DNA of 36,879 nt from Planctomycetales bacterium (GCA_027452145.1 DAIDHB010000275.1:1-36879); one strand, 5' to 3'; positions 1 through 7,298 are shown, numbered from the stretch's first letter. Notes: a model not told the origin generated them from the letters alone. A program made the numbers and translations.

Positions 1-31
1 GTAGCCGGGGGGCGTCAGCCCCCCGGACCGC
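1..31 (+). repeat. REP-like hairpin with 5' GTAG (copy 1)
   Basis: The element opens with GTAG, followed by a perfect hairpin: 9-bp arms CCGGGGGGC (5-13) and GCCCCCCGG (18-26) around a GTCA loop (14-17). A GTAG tetranucleotide next to a palindrome is the hallmark of REP elements mobilised by RAYT (TnpA-REP) transposases; that link is known from other bacteria and is inferred here. An inverted copy lies at 140-175. The element may continue left of the window. Confidence 0.7.
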
Positions 32-64
32 GATGTGACCCCTCCTCTCCCCGACATCGTATCA

Positions 65-109
65 CCCACCCGGCCGCGTCCCCGCGTCGCTGGGACGCGG
101 CCGGGTGGG
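65..109. repeat. Strong inverted repeat, 18-bp arms
   Basis: Perfect 18-bp arms at 65-82 and 92-109 flank a 9-nt loop (83-91). It lies between the two inverted REP-like elements, so 1-175 resembles a BIME-type cluster. There is no T-run after either arm, so it is not a typical intrinsic terminator. Confidence 0.75.
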
Positions 110-139
110 ACCGTCGAGAGGAATCGGTGTGTGACGCGG

Positions 140-175
140 CGGTCCGAGCCCGGGGGGCTGACGCCCCCCGGCTAC
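140..175 (-). repeat. REP-like hairpin with GTAG (copy 2, inverted)
   Basis: This is the reverse complement of the element at 1-31: arms CCGGGGGGC (150-158) and GCCCCCCGG (163-171), loop TGAC (159-162), then CTAC (172-175), the complement of GTAG. The copies differ mainly by a 5-nt insertion near 147-151. A third, minimal hairpin CCCCC-TGAC-GGGGG with the same loop follows at 185-198. Confidence 0.7.
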
Positions 176-287
176 GTCCGATTGCCCCCTGACGGGGGCT
201 CGGAGCCCTGCCGGGACAGGCTCTCAGCCGAGGTGGCAGGATCGCGGCGATTCCCCCAACGGGATCGATCAGGTTGAAGGCAGACCC

Positions 288-1328
288 ATGTCGGAAGAGC
301 GGACACAGACACCATCGACCCGGCGCCGGCAACTGGCGCGCGAGCAGGGCCAGGCGGCGCACAGTCCCGAGCTGACGGCGGCCGCGGGCTGGCTGGCGGC
401 GATGGCCGCGATCTGGCTCTGTGGCAAAAGCCTGGCGAACGGTTTGCTCGGGCTGATGCGCGGCGTGGGTTCGACGTGGGATTCGGGCCCGCCGCCGGTC
501 GACCCGGCGGGCGTCGCCGCTCGGTTGCAGGGCATCGCACTGGCAATCGCCTGGCCGCTGGGCACGATCATTGCCGCATTCGCCATCGGTGCGACGGCCG
601 CGCACCAGTTGCAGGTGCGAGGGCTCTGGGCGCCCCAGCTCGTGCTGCCCGACCCGGCCCGGCTCTGGACGCCCGGCCGCGGTCCCGGCGGCGGGGCCGG
701 CACTCGGTCGCGCCGGGCGATCTGGTCGGCGGTCAAGGCGATCATCTTCCTGGCCGTGCTGGGCTGCTCCGTCCGCTGGGGCTGGCATGACGTGCTCGCC
801 CTCGGCCGGTTCGGGACCGCCGGCATCGCGGGCCGGGCCGGCCAGACGGTGCTCGGCCTGGGCTTCGTCCTCGCCGGCACACTGGCCCTGCTGGGACTGG
901 TCGACTTCGGCCTGAGCTACCTGCGGTTCGAGTCGCTGCTGCGTACGACTCCCGACGAACAGCGCGAGGACCAGCGCATCCAGGACGGCGACGTCGCGAC
1001 CCGCGCCCAGCGTCGGCGGCTGGCGCGCGAGCTGCGCGCCGACTCGCCCGAGGCCCTGGCCGGCTCGACCCTGGCGATCCACGGCAACTCGGGATTAACC
1101 ATCGTCCTCGCCGGCGGACCCCCGCCGCGCCGGGTCACGATCCGGGCCGCCGCCGCCACCACGCGCGGCCATCGGCTCCGCCGCGCCGCCGAGACCTCGC
1201 GGATCCCCCACATCGAGAACCCCGGCCTGGCGGCGCGATTGGCCCAGCACCCCGCGGGCGGCTACCCCATCCCGCCCGAGCGCCTGGCCGAGCTCGCCGC
1301 GATCTGGCCGCCGCGACCCGTGGAGTGA
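288..1328 (+). CDS. flhB: FlhB/SctU-like type III export switch protein lacking the NPTH motif
   Basis: FlhB/SctU proteins sit at the inner-membrane export gate of flagellar and type III secretion systems and switch substrate class after self-cleavage at NPTH. The N-terminus (SEERTQTPSTRRRQLAREQG then HSPELTAAAG) is the conserved FlhB start. Four hydrophobic stretches follow at about residues 31-55, 85-105, 147-161 and 186-212, then the charged linker and a C-terminal domain. Where NPTH should be (before the conserved hydrophobic strand) the protein reads GNSG (residues 266-269), so self-cleavage is not expected. The tail retains the family's late region (IPHIENPGLAARL, IPPERLAELAAIWP). No other flagellar gene is in the window. 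The family is fairly sure; function as a normal switch is doubtful. The symbol denotes family only. Confidence 0.8.
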   Translation: MSEERTQTPSTRRRQLAREQGQAAHSPELTAAAGWLAAMAAIWLCGKSLANGLLGLMRGVGSTWDSGPPPVDPAGVAARLQGIALAIAWPLGTIIAAFAIGATAAHQLQVRGLWAPQLVLPDPARLWTPGRGPGGGAGTRSRRAIWSAVKAIIFLAVLGCSVRWGWHDVLALGRFGTAGIAGRAGQTVLGLGFVLAGTLALLGLVDFGLSYLRFESLLRTTPDEQREDQRIQDGDVATRAQRRRLARELRADSPEALAGSTLAIHGNSGLTIVLAGGPPPRRVTIRAAAATTRGHRLRRAAETSRIPHIENPGLAARLAQHPAGGYPIPPERLAELAAIWPPRPVE

Positions 1329-1440
1329 GGATGAGTGAGAACTCCCGTCATCCGAACCCGCCCCTCCCGGGACAGACTCCAATTCCATCGCTGCCCGAGC
1401 CCACTCCGCATGCCTCCCGCGCTCCGATCACCCCCGGCGC

Positions 1441-1520
1441 GCAAAACGAACACCCACCGCTTCACCCCGTTTCACGAAACCCACAGCGGCTGCCCTCGGG
1501 CAAAATTGGGTTCGTTTTGC
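1441..1520. repeat. Inverted repeat GCAAAACGAAC / GTTCGTTTTGC
   Basis: Perfect 11-bp arms lie at 1441-1451 and 1510-1520 with a 58-bp centre. The right arm overlaps the first ATTGGGTTCGTT direct repeat. Confidence 0.6.
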
Positions 1521-1599
1521 TTGCGCGCATCCCCGAGACACCATTTCGGCGCCGAAACCGTCGAACGAGTATGAAGGAAATATGAAGATTGGGTTCGTT
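1505..1599 (+). repeat. Direct repeat ATTGGGTTCGTT, two copies
   Basis: Identical 12-bp copies lie at 1505-1516 and 1588-1599, 83 bp apart, in an A/T-richer non-coding stretch. Flanking bases are also similar (AAAATTGG and AAGATTGG). Role unknown. Confidence 0.7.
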
Positions 1600-1952
1600 C
1601 GCGCGCTTTCGGGGTCAGGCAAGCCTTTCGTGGAGGCCGCTCGGAAGGACTTTGCACTCATCTTGACCTGCTTGCGAGCAAGCAGACGCTGATCTAACAG
1701 GCGCGGCCATTCACCTGCCCACGACGCGGGCCGCGAGGTGTTCCGCGCTCTCGCACGGCCCACCGCGCGCACCATCATGGATGCTCTGCCATCCCGAGCG
1801 GGATGTTTTTACCGACACTCGAATTGCCAAAGACCATGCCGACACCTTAATAGACGCCGGCTGCGCAGTTTTATTCCCACTTTTTCCCCGCCTTATCTGG
1901 ATTTTGGACAAGATTTAACGATTGTAACGACTGCCGCACCCAGGATTCTGTA

Positions 1953-1974
1953 GTAGGTCAGGCTTTCCAGCCCG
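1953..1974 (+). repeat. Short GTAG-headed hairpin
   Basis: GTAGGTCAGGCTTTCCAGCC contains a GGCT/AGCC stem around TTCC, immediately after GTAG, so it has REP-like architecture. The stem is only 4 bp, so this is tentative. Confidence 0.35.
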
Positions 1975-2030
1975 CCGCGGTCACCATTCCGCCGGACCTC
2001 GCCGCCCCGCCGACCGTCCCGATCCCACGC

Positions 2031-2060
2031 GGACCGGACCAGGCCGGACCGGACCGGACT
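2031..2060 (+). repeat. Pentamer tandem repeat (GGACC-type, six units)
   Basis: Six consecutive 5-bp units: GGACC, GGACC, AGGCC, GGACC, GGACC, GGACT. It is a small microsatellite in non-coding DNA. Confidence 0.75.
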
Positions 2061-2525
2061 TGATCGGCCCGACGAGCAGGAACCGACGCCTGGCCGCGCT
2101 CCGCCGCCGCCGTCCGCCCGCCCGCCGACGACGGCCTGGGGACCGATCGGGCAAGACCGTCCGGAACATCGGCCACGGCCGGAATACCGAACCGAGCCCC
2201 GCCCCGTATGCGGTCTCCGACGACCAGTCTGGCGAACCGGCCCCGCCCGCCATGCCCGTCAGGCCGGACCAGAGAAACAGGCAGGATCCTGGTCCAGCAC
2301 CCAGGATGCCCCGCCCCGGCCCCGCCGGACCGGCCCGGCTGCCGGCGGTCGGGCGGGTGGTGTCCGTCAGGGCCCGGGCGGTGGCGGTCGGGGCTCGACG
2401 GAATGGGTTGGACCGGCTGTCGCGGATCCCAGGAACTTCCGATGTATGTTCCACCCGCTTCCCACGCGCCGGGCGAGCCGCACCCGTTGCCGAACGGAGA
2501 GCCGCCGGCTCCGGAAGGCGAAGGG

Positions 2526-3092
2526 TTACAGCGTACGGGTCTTGCCTTCGAGGTAGCCGATGACCCTCGCCAGGTTCCGGCCGGCAAGCTCCTTGTCCGG
2601 GTCTTCCTTTTCGGCCCACATGAAGGCCGATTCGAAGGCCGTATTCAGCGTCTTGGCGTCGAGACCTTCGTTGCAGAGGATTTCCAGATCCTGACGATCC
2701 CTGGCGTGGAATCGCCTCAGCTTGGTCACGGCCAGGTCGTGCGGATCCGGCTGCATGGGTCTCAGAACATGCCACCGGCCCGGGATCGGCTCCGATCGAT
2801 GGCGATAGGTTCCCGGGATCGGTGGCAGACCCTCGGGCACCAGCTCAAGGTAAAAGCCGAACCGTTCCGCGTTCTTCGTGCCCTTGCCGAAAAGCTCGGC
2901 GGCCTTGAGCTCCAGGTCGGAGCCGTGGGTATGAACGATGTCGACGTCTTTCGTCCCGATGTTCAGCCCGTAGCGGAAGATCAGCGCGGACCGGCCGATC
3001 AGGTACAGGTCGAGCCGCTCACCTTCCCTCGCATGGTCGACCAGTTCCGCGTCGATGGCTTCGAGGAAGCGAAGAATCTCGTCACGCCCCAT
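2526..3092 (-). CDS. Nucleotidyltransferase-fold protein, putative toxin of a TA-like pair
   Basis: The protein has 188 residues from the ATG at 3092, chosen over the GTG at 3101 because a GGAGGTG Shine-Dalgarno sits 7 nt upstream of the ATG. It carries the minimal nucleotidyltransferase signature: LIGRSALIFR (residues 31-40, in place of the usual GG[AS]) and TKDVDIV with the metal-binding pair D49 and D51. This matches the DUF6036/AbiEii-like group, which often pairs with an antitoxin-like partner. It overlaps the upstream HTH gene by 11 nt, as in toxin-antitoxin operons. Known relatives transfer nucleotides to RNA or protein; the substrate here is unknown. The arginine in GRS, where a second glycine is usual, is a small oddity. 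The family call is fairly sure; toxin activity is inferred. Confidence 0.7.
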   Translation of the reverse strand: MGRDEILRFLEAIDAELVDHAREGERLDLYLIGRSALIFRYGLNIGTKDVDIVHTHGSDLELKAAELFGKGTKNAERFGFYLELVPEGLPPIPGTYRHRSEPIPGRWHVLRPMQPDPHDLAVTKLRRFHARDRQDLEILCNEGLDAKTLNTAFESAFMWAEKEDPDKELAGRNLARVIGYLEGKTRTL

Positions 3093-3909
3093 CGGAGGCA
3101 CCTCCGTCCGATCTCTTACGCCTCGTGGAGGTCGTCGACCTTGAGACGGATCGTTTGGCGTGAGTGGGCTTCCCCCGAAGCTCGTCCAGATGCCTGGCCC
3201 TCTGCTCGAACTGGGTCAGGCCCGCATCGTAGCTAATCCGCCAACGCTTCCAGATGGGCGACTTCGGAGCGCCGACCATGGGACGTCCGAGATTATCCCA
3301 GTCATCCGAGCCCGGGGAGGGGGCGGGAACCATCCGCGTGAAGCGGGCGAGCGGCTCTCTTCGGCATCCGCCGGGGAACCCGCCGCGCCGGTCGATGGCC
3401 AGGGCAATATCCGCCAGCCAGGCCAGTCGTCGTGCCACTCGCGGCCTGCTTATCTGGCCGAAGGCCCTCAGCAGGACGGGATTGGTCCGGTTCCATGCGA
3501 GGACCGCGGGTATCGCTTCGACGATACGCGGGTCCGGCTCACGGCCCGAAACAGCCCTCGCGATGACCTCCTCGGGCCGCCGGAAAGCGCCGGGCACGAC
3601 GGGATCGTCGACCCAGAGATCGACCAGACCAAGGTGCCGCAGCTCGATGGCGATCTCGCGCAAATCGTCGCCGGGCCGGTCAGACCCGGCGAGCAGCTTC
3701 TCGATGGAAACGTCGAGAGAGCACGCGAGGCCGACGAGTTGATCGAGCGTCGGCCGTCGCCGTCCGAGCTCGAAGTAAGAGATCTGAGCCTGGGACAGGG
3801 CACATCGCGCAGCGAGTTCAGCCTGACTCCATCCCCGTTGGCGACGGGCAGCGGCCAAGTGTGCCCCGAGGTGTCGGAACTCGGTCGACAGACATCGCTC
3901 GGTCGCCAC
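3082..3909 (-). CDS. XRE-family HTH regulator, putative antitoxin
   Basis: A 275-residue protein starting at GTG, preceded by a GGGGGAG ribosome site about 5 nt away. Residues about 13-70 form a classic Cro/C1-type helix-turn-helix: LAAARRQRGWSQAELAARCA, then LSQAQISYFELGRRRPTLDQ, then LVGLACSLDVSIEKLLAG. The remaining ~200 residues, with ELRHLGLVDLWVDDPVVPGAF and a basic tail, are not a recognised enzyme and may be the partner-binding domain. Its 3' end overlaps the nucleotidyltransferase start, so the two are translated together. It probably represses its own promoter; a periodic GTTAT/ATAAC array lies 65-100 bp upstream. The HTH is sure; the antitoxin role is inferred from context. Confidence 0.75.
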   Translation of the reverse strand: MATERCLSTEFRHLGAHLAAARRQRGWSQAELAARCALSQAQISYFELGRRRPTLDQLVGLACSLDVSIEKLLAGSDRPGDDLREIAIELRHLGLVDLWVDDPVVPGAFRRPEEVIARAVSGREPDPRIVEAIPAVLAWNRTNPVLLRAFGQISRPRVARRLAWLADIALAIDRRGGFPGGCRREPLARFTRMVPAPSPGSDDWDNLGRPMVGAPKSPIWKRWRISYDAGLTQFEQRARHLDELRGKPTHAKRSVSRSTTSTRRKRSDGGASDGA

Positions 3910-3973
3910 GTCGCTCCCCCTCGAAATCTCCAGGGATCAGGGTCCCTGCCAGGTCGGCCCGCCCCTCCATCAT

Positions 3974-4008
3974 ACAACGCCCTGTTATGAAGTATAACCG
4001 GCTGTTAT
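3974..4008. promoter_or_regulatory. Putative operator array with 10-bp period
   Basis: GTTAT (3984-3988), ATAAC (3994-3998) and GTTAT (4004-4008) alternate in orientation exactly every 10 bp, with a weaker match ACAAC at 3974-3978. This puts half-sites on one face of the helix. It is upstream of the HTH gene starting at 3909 and in A/T-rich sequence, so autoregulation is a reasonable inference. Confidence 0.45.
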
Positions 4009-4146
4009 AGCGCGTGGGAACTCGGACCCCTCGATCAGGCCCCATTCGTTGCCCAGGCCGGAGAGGAGGGCCATGAGCCTCTGGTTGCGCTGAAGTATGA
4101 AGTATGTCTTCGTGCGGCCTCGACCGGATCATCAACTCGTACTTCA
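3988..4146. repeat. Repeated heptamer TGAAGTA
   Basis: TGAAGTA occurs at 3988-3994, twice in tandem at 4091-4104, and inverted (TACTTCA) at 4140-4146. All copies are in the 267-bp non-coding gap between the HTH gene and the SUKH gene, which has no other recognisable feature besides the GTTAT array. Confidence 0.55.
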
Positions 4147-4176
4147 TGCAGGCACCGATTCCACCTTGAGGATCCG

Positions 4177-4764
4177 CTAATGGTCGTCAGCCGGTAATCG
4201 TCGCCAACCGGTTACGGAACGACCCTCGCGGTCGAATAACGCCGAGAGCCTCTGGACCTCGGCTTCGAGCATGGCCTCGAAGCTGGGCCACTCCTGCAAG
4301 GGCTTCGCCGACCTCTCCGAGCATCGGTACACCCGGAGAGTTGCGCGGTCGATGTAGAACTGATGCCCATTCGGCTCATGTCCCCCGATGAAGAAGTACG
4401 TCTCCTTGGACCTCGCCGGCCTTTCATCGAGATTCGGCGTCAGGATGCTGAACGGCTGCCTCACGGCTTCGCCAGTACGCACGTAGTTTGTCCGGAGCCC
4501 GCAGATGTAAAGATGGCCGGAGAAGACTCGCAGGCCATTGGCCCTCTTCAAGAACTCGGTAAAACAACCCGGCATCTCGATGCCGAGGGCATCTTCGAGC
4601 CGAGCCACATCGTCGGCGCCGAGCGGTGCGAAGATCTCGTGGAGCCAGGCCTCCGGGGCAACGTGGGGGACGTGGCCGATGAGCCTTGTTCCGTTGCTTA
4701 ATACCCTTTCCCCCAGGTGGTTGTGGGATTCCAGCAGAGCGACGACGCGGTCGAGATAATCCAT
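4177..4764 (-). CDS. SMI1/KNR4 (SUKH) family protein
   Basis: The protein has 195 residues from the ATG at 4764, which has GAGG 7 nt upstream; an in-frame TTG at 4809 is a weaker alternative. The middle matches the SUKH pattern: LGADDVARLEDALGIEMPGCFTEFLKRANGL, then LYICGL, and a later FFIGGHEPNGHQFYID strand pair. In bacteria, SUKH proteins are common as immunity proteins against contact-dependent or polymorphic toxins, and some are stand-alone. No toxin gene is next to it; its neighbour across a 267-bp gap is the HTH/nucleotidyltransferase pair. An immunity role is only inference. No signal peptide or membrane segment is seen, so it is probably cytoplasmic. Confidence 0.65.
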   Translation of the reverse strand: MDYLDRVVALLESHNHLGERVLSNGTRLIGHVPHVAPEAWLHEIFAPLGADDVARLEDALGIEMPGCFTEFLKRANGLRVFSGHLYICGLRTNYVRTGEAVRQPFSILTPNLDERPARSKETYFFIGGHEPNGHQFYIDRATLRVYRCSERSAKPLQEWPSFEAMLEAEVQRLSALFDREGRSVTGWRRLPADDH

Positions 4765-4830
4765 GGCACAGCCTCGATCGATGCGAGCTTTCTCGACACT
4801 CCTCGCCAAACACCGCCTGGCCGGGCGGAT

Positions 4831-4860
4831 GGCGAACCGGCGATGTGAGTCGCCGGGTCC
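4831..4860 (+). repeat. REP-like element type 2, copy 1
   Basis: This 30-bp unit begins GGCGAACCGGCGAT and ends GTCGCCGGGTCC. Its CCGGCGA/TCGCCGG arms can pair. It differs at two positions from the reverse complement of copy 2 at 4894-4923. Confidence 0.7.
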
Positions 4861-4893
4861 CTCGCCCCGGCGGCCCGGACGGGCGGCGCCTGA

Positions 4894-4923
4894 GGACCCG
4901 GCGACTGACGTCGCCGGTTCGCC
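4894..4923 (-). repeat. REP-like element type 2, copy 2 (inverted)
   Basis: Read on the minus strand, this has perfect 8-bp arms CCGGCGAC and GTCGCCGG around a GTCA loop. That loop is the same as in the type 1 elements at 1-175, although the stem is different. Confidence 0.7.
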
Positions 4924-4951
4924 TGGGACCGACGAGCGATGGCCCGGGCCT

Positions 4952-4981
4952 GGCGAACTGGCGACGTCAGTCTCCGGGTGG
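4952..4981 (+). repeat. REP-like element type 2, copy 3
   Basis: Begins GGCGAACTGGCGACGTCAGT and continues CTCCGGG. It has about four differences from copy 2 and a weakened stem. The three copies alternate in orientation (+, -, +) inside the non-coding gap 4765-5187, where no gene is supported. Confidence 0.6.
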
Positions 4982-5187
4982 ACTCGCGGGCTCGGGCAGC
5001 GTTACTCGCCACCCCCGGGCGAACCCGGCCCAGGCGATCCGCCCACGCCCATGCCGGGCTCGAGCCAGGCGGTGTTCGGCGAGGTGTGTCCAGTTTTCTC
5101 GGGTGGATTCCCGCCATTTTCCTCGGCGGAGGCGGCCTGGCCTGGCTCGCGCGATCATCGGTCCGGTCCGGAATCTACATCCGCTCA

Positions 5188-6897
5188 TCAGGGTGAGTCA
5201 AGCCGGGTGCCGACTCCCGGAATCCCGAGGGCCTCGGGATCGGTCCCGGCGGCGATCCGGCGGCGGGCGTCGGCGAATCGCGCCGCCTTCGCCTGCCGCT
5301 GCGACGGGTCAAACCGGGCATACGCGGTGTGGCCGTAGAACCAGGCGGCGTAATCGCAGATCTGGCGCCATCGGTCAGCGTCCATGCCGAAGTGGGCGGC
5401 GCAATCGGCCGGCGTGAGCCGCGTCGGCGGCGCGTCGCGGCTCCAGCCGAACGCGCCGCGAGACCTCAGGCCCTCGAGTACCGCGCGGGCGAGCTCGGTG
5501 TAGCCGATCAGCGACGGGTGGAAGCCGTCGGTGAAGAACCGGTCGCCCACCACCCCCCGCCGGCTCCGCTCGCGCAGGACCGCCGGGCCGTCGATCAGGA
5601 TCGCCCTCGGATGCCGGGCCGCCAGATCGCGATAGATGTCCTGGAACTCCGACGGGCAGCGCATCGGCAGCCCATCGTCGTCCCGGGCCGCGACGTAGTG
5701 CTCGCCGGCCTCGCGCGAGTGGCCGGCGGCCTCCAGAAGGCGAGCCAGGCGATAGTGCGCCTCGGCGAAGCCCGGCTGGCTTTCAAGCAGGCGGCGATAG
5801 GCCGCGATGGCCGCGTCCCGGCCGCCGGTTTCGAGGGCCCGGGCGGATTCGAAGGCCCGGGCGAACTCGGCGCGCCGGGATCTCGGCGTGTCCGCGGGCA
5901 GAAAGGAACGGTTGGGGTCGAAGTCGGCCTCGTTGCCGGGCGGGATCAGCAGGACTACCGTCGCGCCGACGCGCTCGCAGTACTCGGTGATCGCCTCGAG
6001 CCGGACGCGGAAGTCTTCCAGCCGCTCGGCGTACTCGGCCGGGGTGTACACGGGCACGTCCACCAGCGCGCGCCTGACATCGTGCGCCGGCGGGGCGGAG
6101 CGGAGGAAGCGGTCGAGGGTCGTATCGATCAGGCCGCAGACGGACGACCGGGCGACGATCGCGTCGGCGAGGCCCGTGCGGACCGTCACCGGCGGGATCT
6201 CGTCGGCATAGTGCTGGGCCCCGTGGCCCCAGGAGTAGCGCATCTGGAACTCGTTGTGCCCGGCATAGAGGATGACCAGGTCGGGACGGCGCTCGAGCTT
6301 CGCCAGGAGCATGTGGACCTGGTCGAGCTTCAAACCCGGCGAGGCCAGGTTCTTGACCGGGAACCGCCGGTCCGGCATCGCCTCCCCGAGCTTCCAGGCG
6401 ACGATCCGGTCGATGGACAGCCAATCCTGGTAAGGCACGCCGCACGCGCTGGAGGCGCCCAGCACGACGATGTCGACGGTCGGCTCGCCGGGCGAGTCGG
6501 GGAACGACGTGCTCAGCCAGGGGAGCGGGAGGCGCATCCGCGCCAGCCGTGCGGTCGCAACCGCCTCGGCGGCGATCAGCCCCAGGCCCAGGGCGACGCA
6601 CAAGGCCAGCCCGCGTGCCGGCCAGGCGGGACGCGGCCGGCGCCGCCGCCCCCGGATCACGGCGGCCGCCAGCAGGATCGTCGCCGCGGGCAGGGCCAGC
6701 AGGACCCCGAGATAGGCGCTCCGGGCCGCGCGCAGCCCGGCGATCGTCGCGTGGAGCTGAGCCGCCGGCGGCACCCAGACGACGAACCAGTCGGGGACCA
6801 GGACCACCGTCGGATAGATCAGCGCGACGGCCAGGGCGATCCTGACCACCGAGGGGAGCCGTCGCCAGGACTCCCGCGGCGAGAACCGGAACAGCAT
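5188..6897 (-). CDS. Membrane-anchored SGNH/GDSL-type hydrolase with TPR-like helices
   Basis: A 569-residue protein. Hydrophobic segments at about 16-42, 60-80 and 96-112 anchor it in the membrane; the rest likely lies outside the cytoplasm. SGNH blocks are visible: VVLGASSACG with the nucleophile near S149-S150, ASPGLKLDQ (block II glycine), YAGHNEF (residues 211-217, block III with GHNE rather than GxND), and DGFHPS (457-462), supplying the catalytic Asp and His. Between blocks III and V, residues about 345-405 form a TPR-like helical pair (AIAAYRRLLESQPGFAEAHYRLARLLEAAG). SGNH enzymes are esterases or acyl/acetyl transferases; the substrate is unknown. It is divergent from the MacB-like permease gene across a 401-bp gap. 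Family call sure, role unknown. Confidence 0.8.
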   Translation of the reverse strand: MLFRFSPRESWRRLPSVVRIALAVALIYPTVVLVPDWFVVWVPPAAQLHATIAGLRAARSAYLGVLLALPAATILLAAAVIRGRRRRPRPAWPARGLALCVALGLGLIAAEAVATARLARMRLPLPWLSTSFPDSPGEPTVDIVVLGASSACGVPYQDWLSIDRIVAWKLGEAMPDRRFPVKNLASPGLKLDQVHMLLAKLERRPDLVILYAGHNEFQMRYSWGHGAQHYADEIPPVTVRTGLADAIVARSSVCGLIDTTLDRFLRSAPPAHDVRRALVDVPVYTPAEYAERLEDFRVRLEAITEYCERVGATVVLLIPPGNEADFDPNRSFLPADTPRSRRAEFARAFESARALETGGRDAAIAAYRRLLESQPGFAEAHYRLARLLEAAGHSREAGEHYVAARDDDGLPMRCPSEFQDIYRDLAARHPRAILIDGPAVLRERSRRGVVGDRFFTDGFHPSLIGYTELARAVLEGLRSRGAFGWSRDAPPTRLTPADCAAHFGMDADRWRQICDYAAWFYGHTAYARFDPSQRQAKAARFADARRRIAAGTDPEALGIPGVGTRLDSP

Positions 6898-7298
6898 CGG
6901 GGCCTCGACATCTCGTGGTTCGCCGTACCGGCCGGTGGGTGCGATCGGCGAGGGCAGTGGGGGAGGGTAGGGCGTTGCCGCGGTGGTGCCGGCTGGCCGC
7001 GGCGGCTACGGGGCATCCTCAAGATTCGGTGCGCGTGTTTTATTCTATTAGGACAATCAGGACCGGAACACCCTGATTTGCCCGCCGGGGCCGCCCCGCC
7101 GGCGCAGCAACGCCCCCGTCAGGTGCGATTGACGCCGGGGGCCGCATGCCGATACAGTGATCTTTTCAGCGGATGGGCATTCCTGTCGTCCGTCGCGGGG
7201 ATGCGACGGGGCGATGCCGTTCGAAACCGCCCGCGGCCGGTCGTCTCCAGTTCGGCGCGGCCGCCCGCCATTCACCTATCCCCGATGAGCCCTTCCTG
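6898..7298. other. Divergent intergenic region
   Basis: The 401-bp gap between two divergently transcribed genes has no convincing gene. An A/T-rich patch near 7036-7060 contains TAGAAT on the minus strand (7042-7047), a possible -10 for the SGNH gene, without a good -35. A candidate promoter for the plus-strand permease is listed separately. Confidence 0.5.
7129..7158 (+). promoter_or_regulatory. Candidate sigma-70-type promoter for the permease gene
   Basis: TTGACG (7129-7134, 5 of 6 matches to the -35 consensus) is followed after 18 nt by TACAGT (7153-7158, 4 of 6 matches to the -10). The predicted start is about 135 bp upstream of the ATG at 7299. Based on consensus matching only. Confidence 0.35.

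Larger units (their letters stand above)
1329..2525. other. Non-coding stretch with short repeats; no convincing gene
   Basis: No reading frame here has a family motif or the third-position GC pattern of the neighbouring genes. The part from about 1500 to 1940 is distinctly A/T-richer than the rest of the window. It holds two direct copies of ATTGGGTTCGTT, an inverted repeat, a GTAG-headed short hairpin near 1953 and a pentameric tandem repeat at 2031-2060. It looks like a repeat-rich intergenic region or gene debris. Confidence 0.6.

Noticed and set aside
1738..1953. A 71-codon frame in the non-coding gap
   Set aside because: No family motif, atypical codon use and an A/T-rich setting; not supported as a gene.
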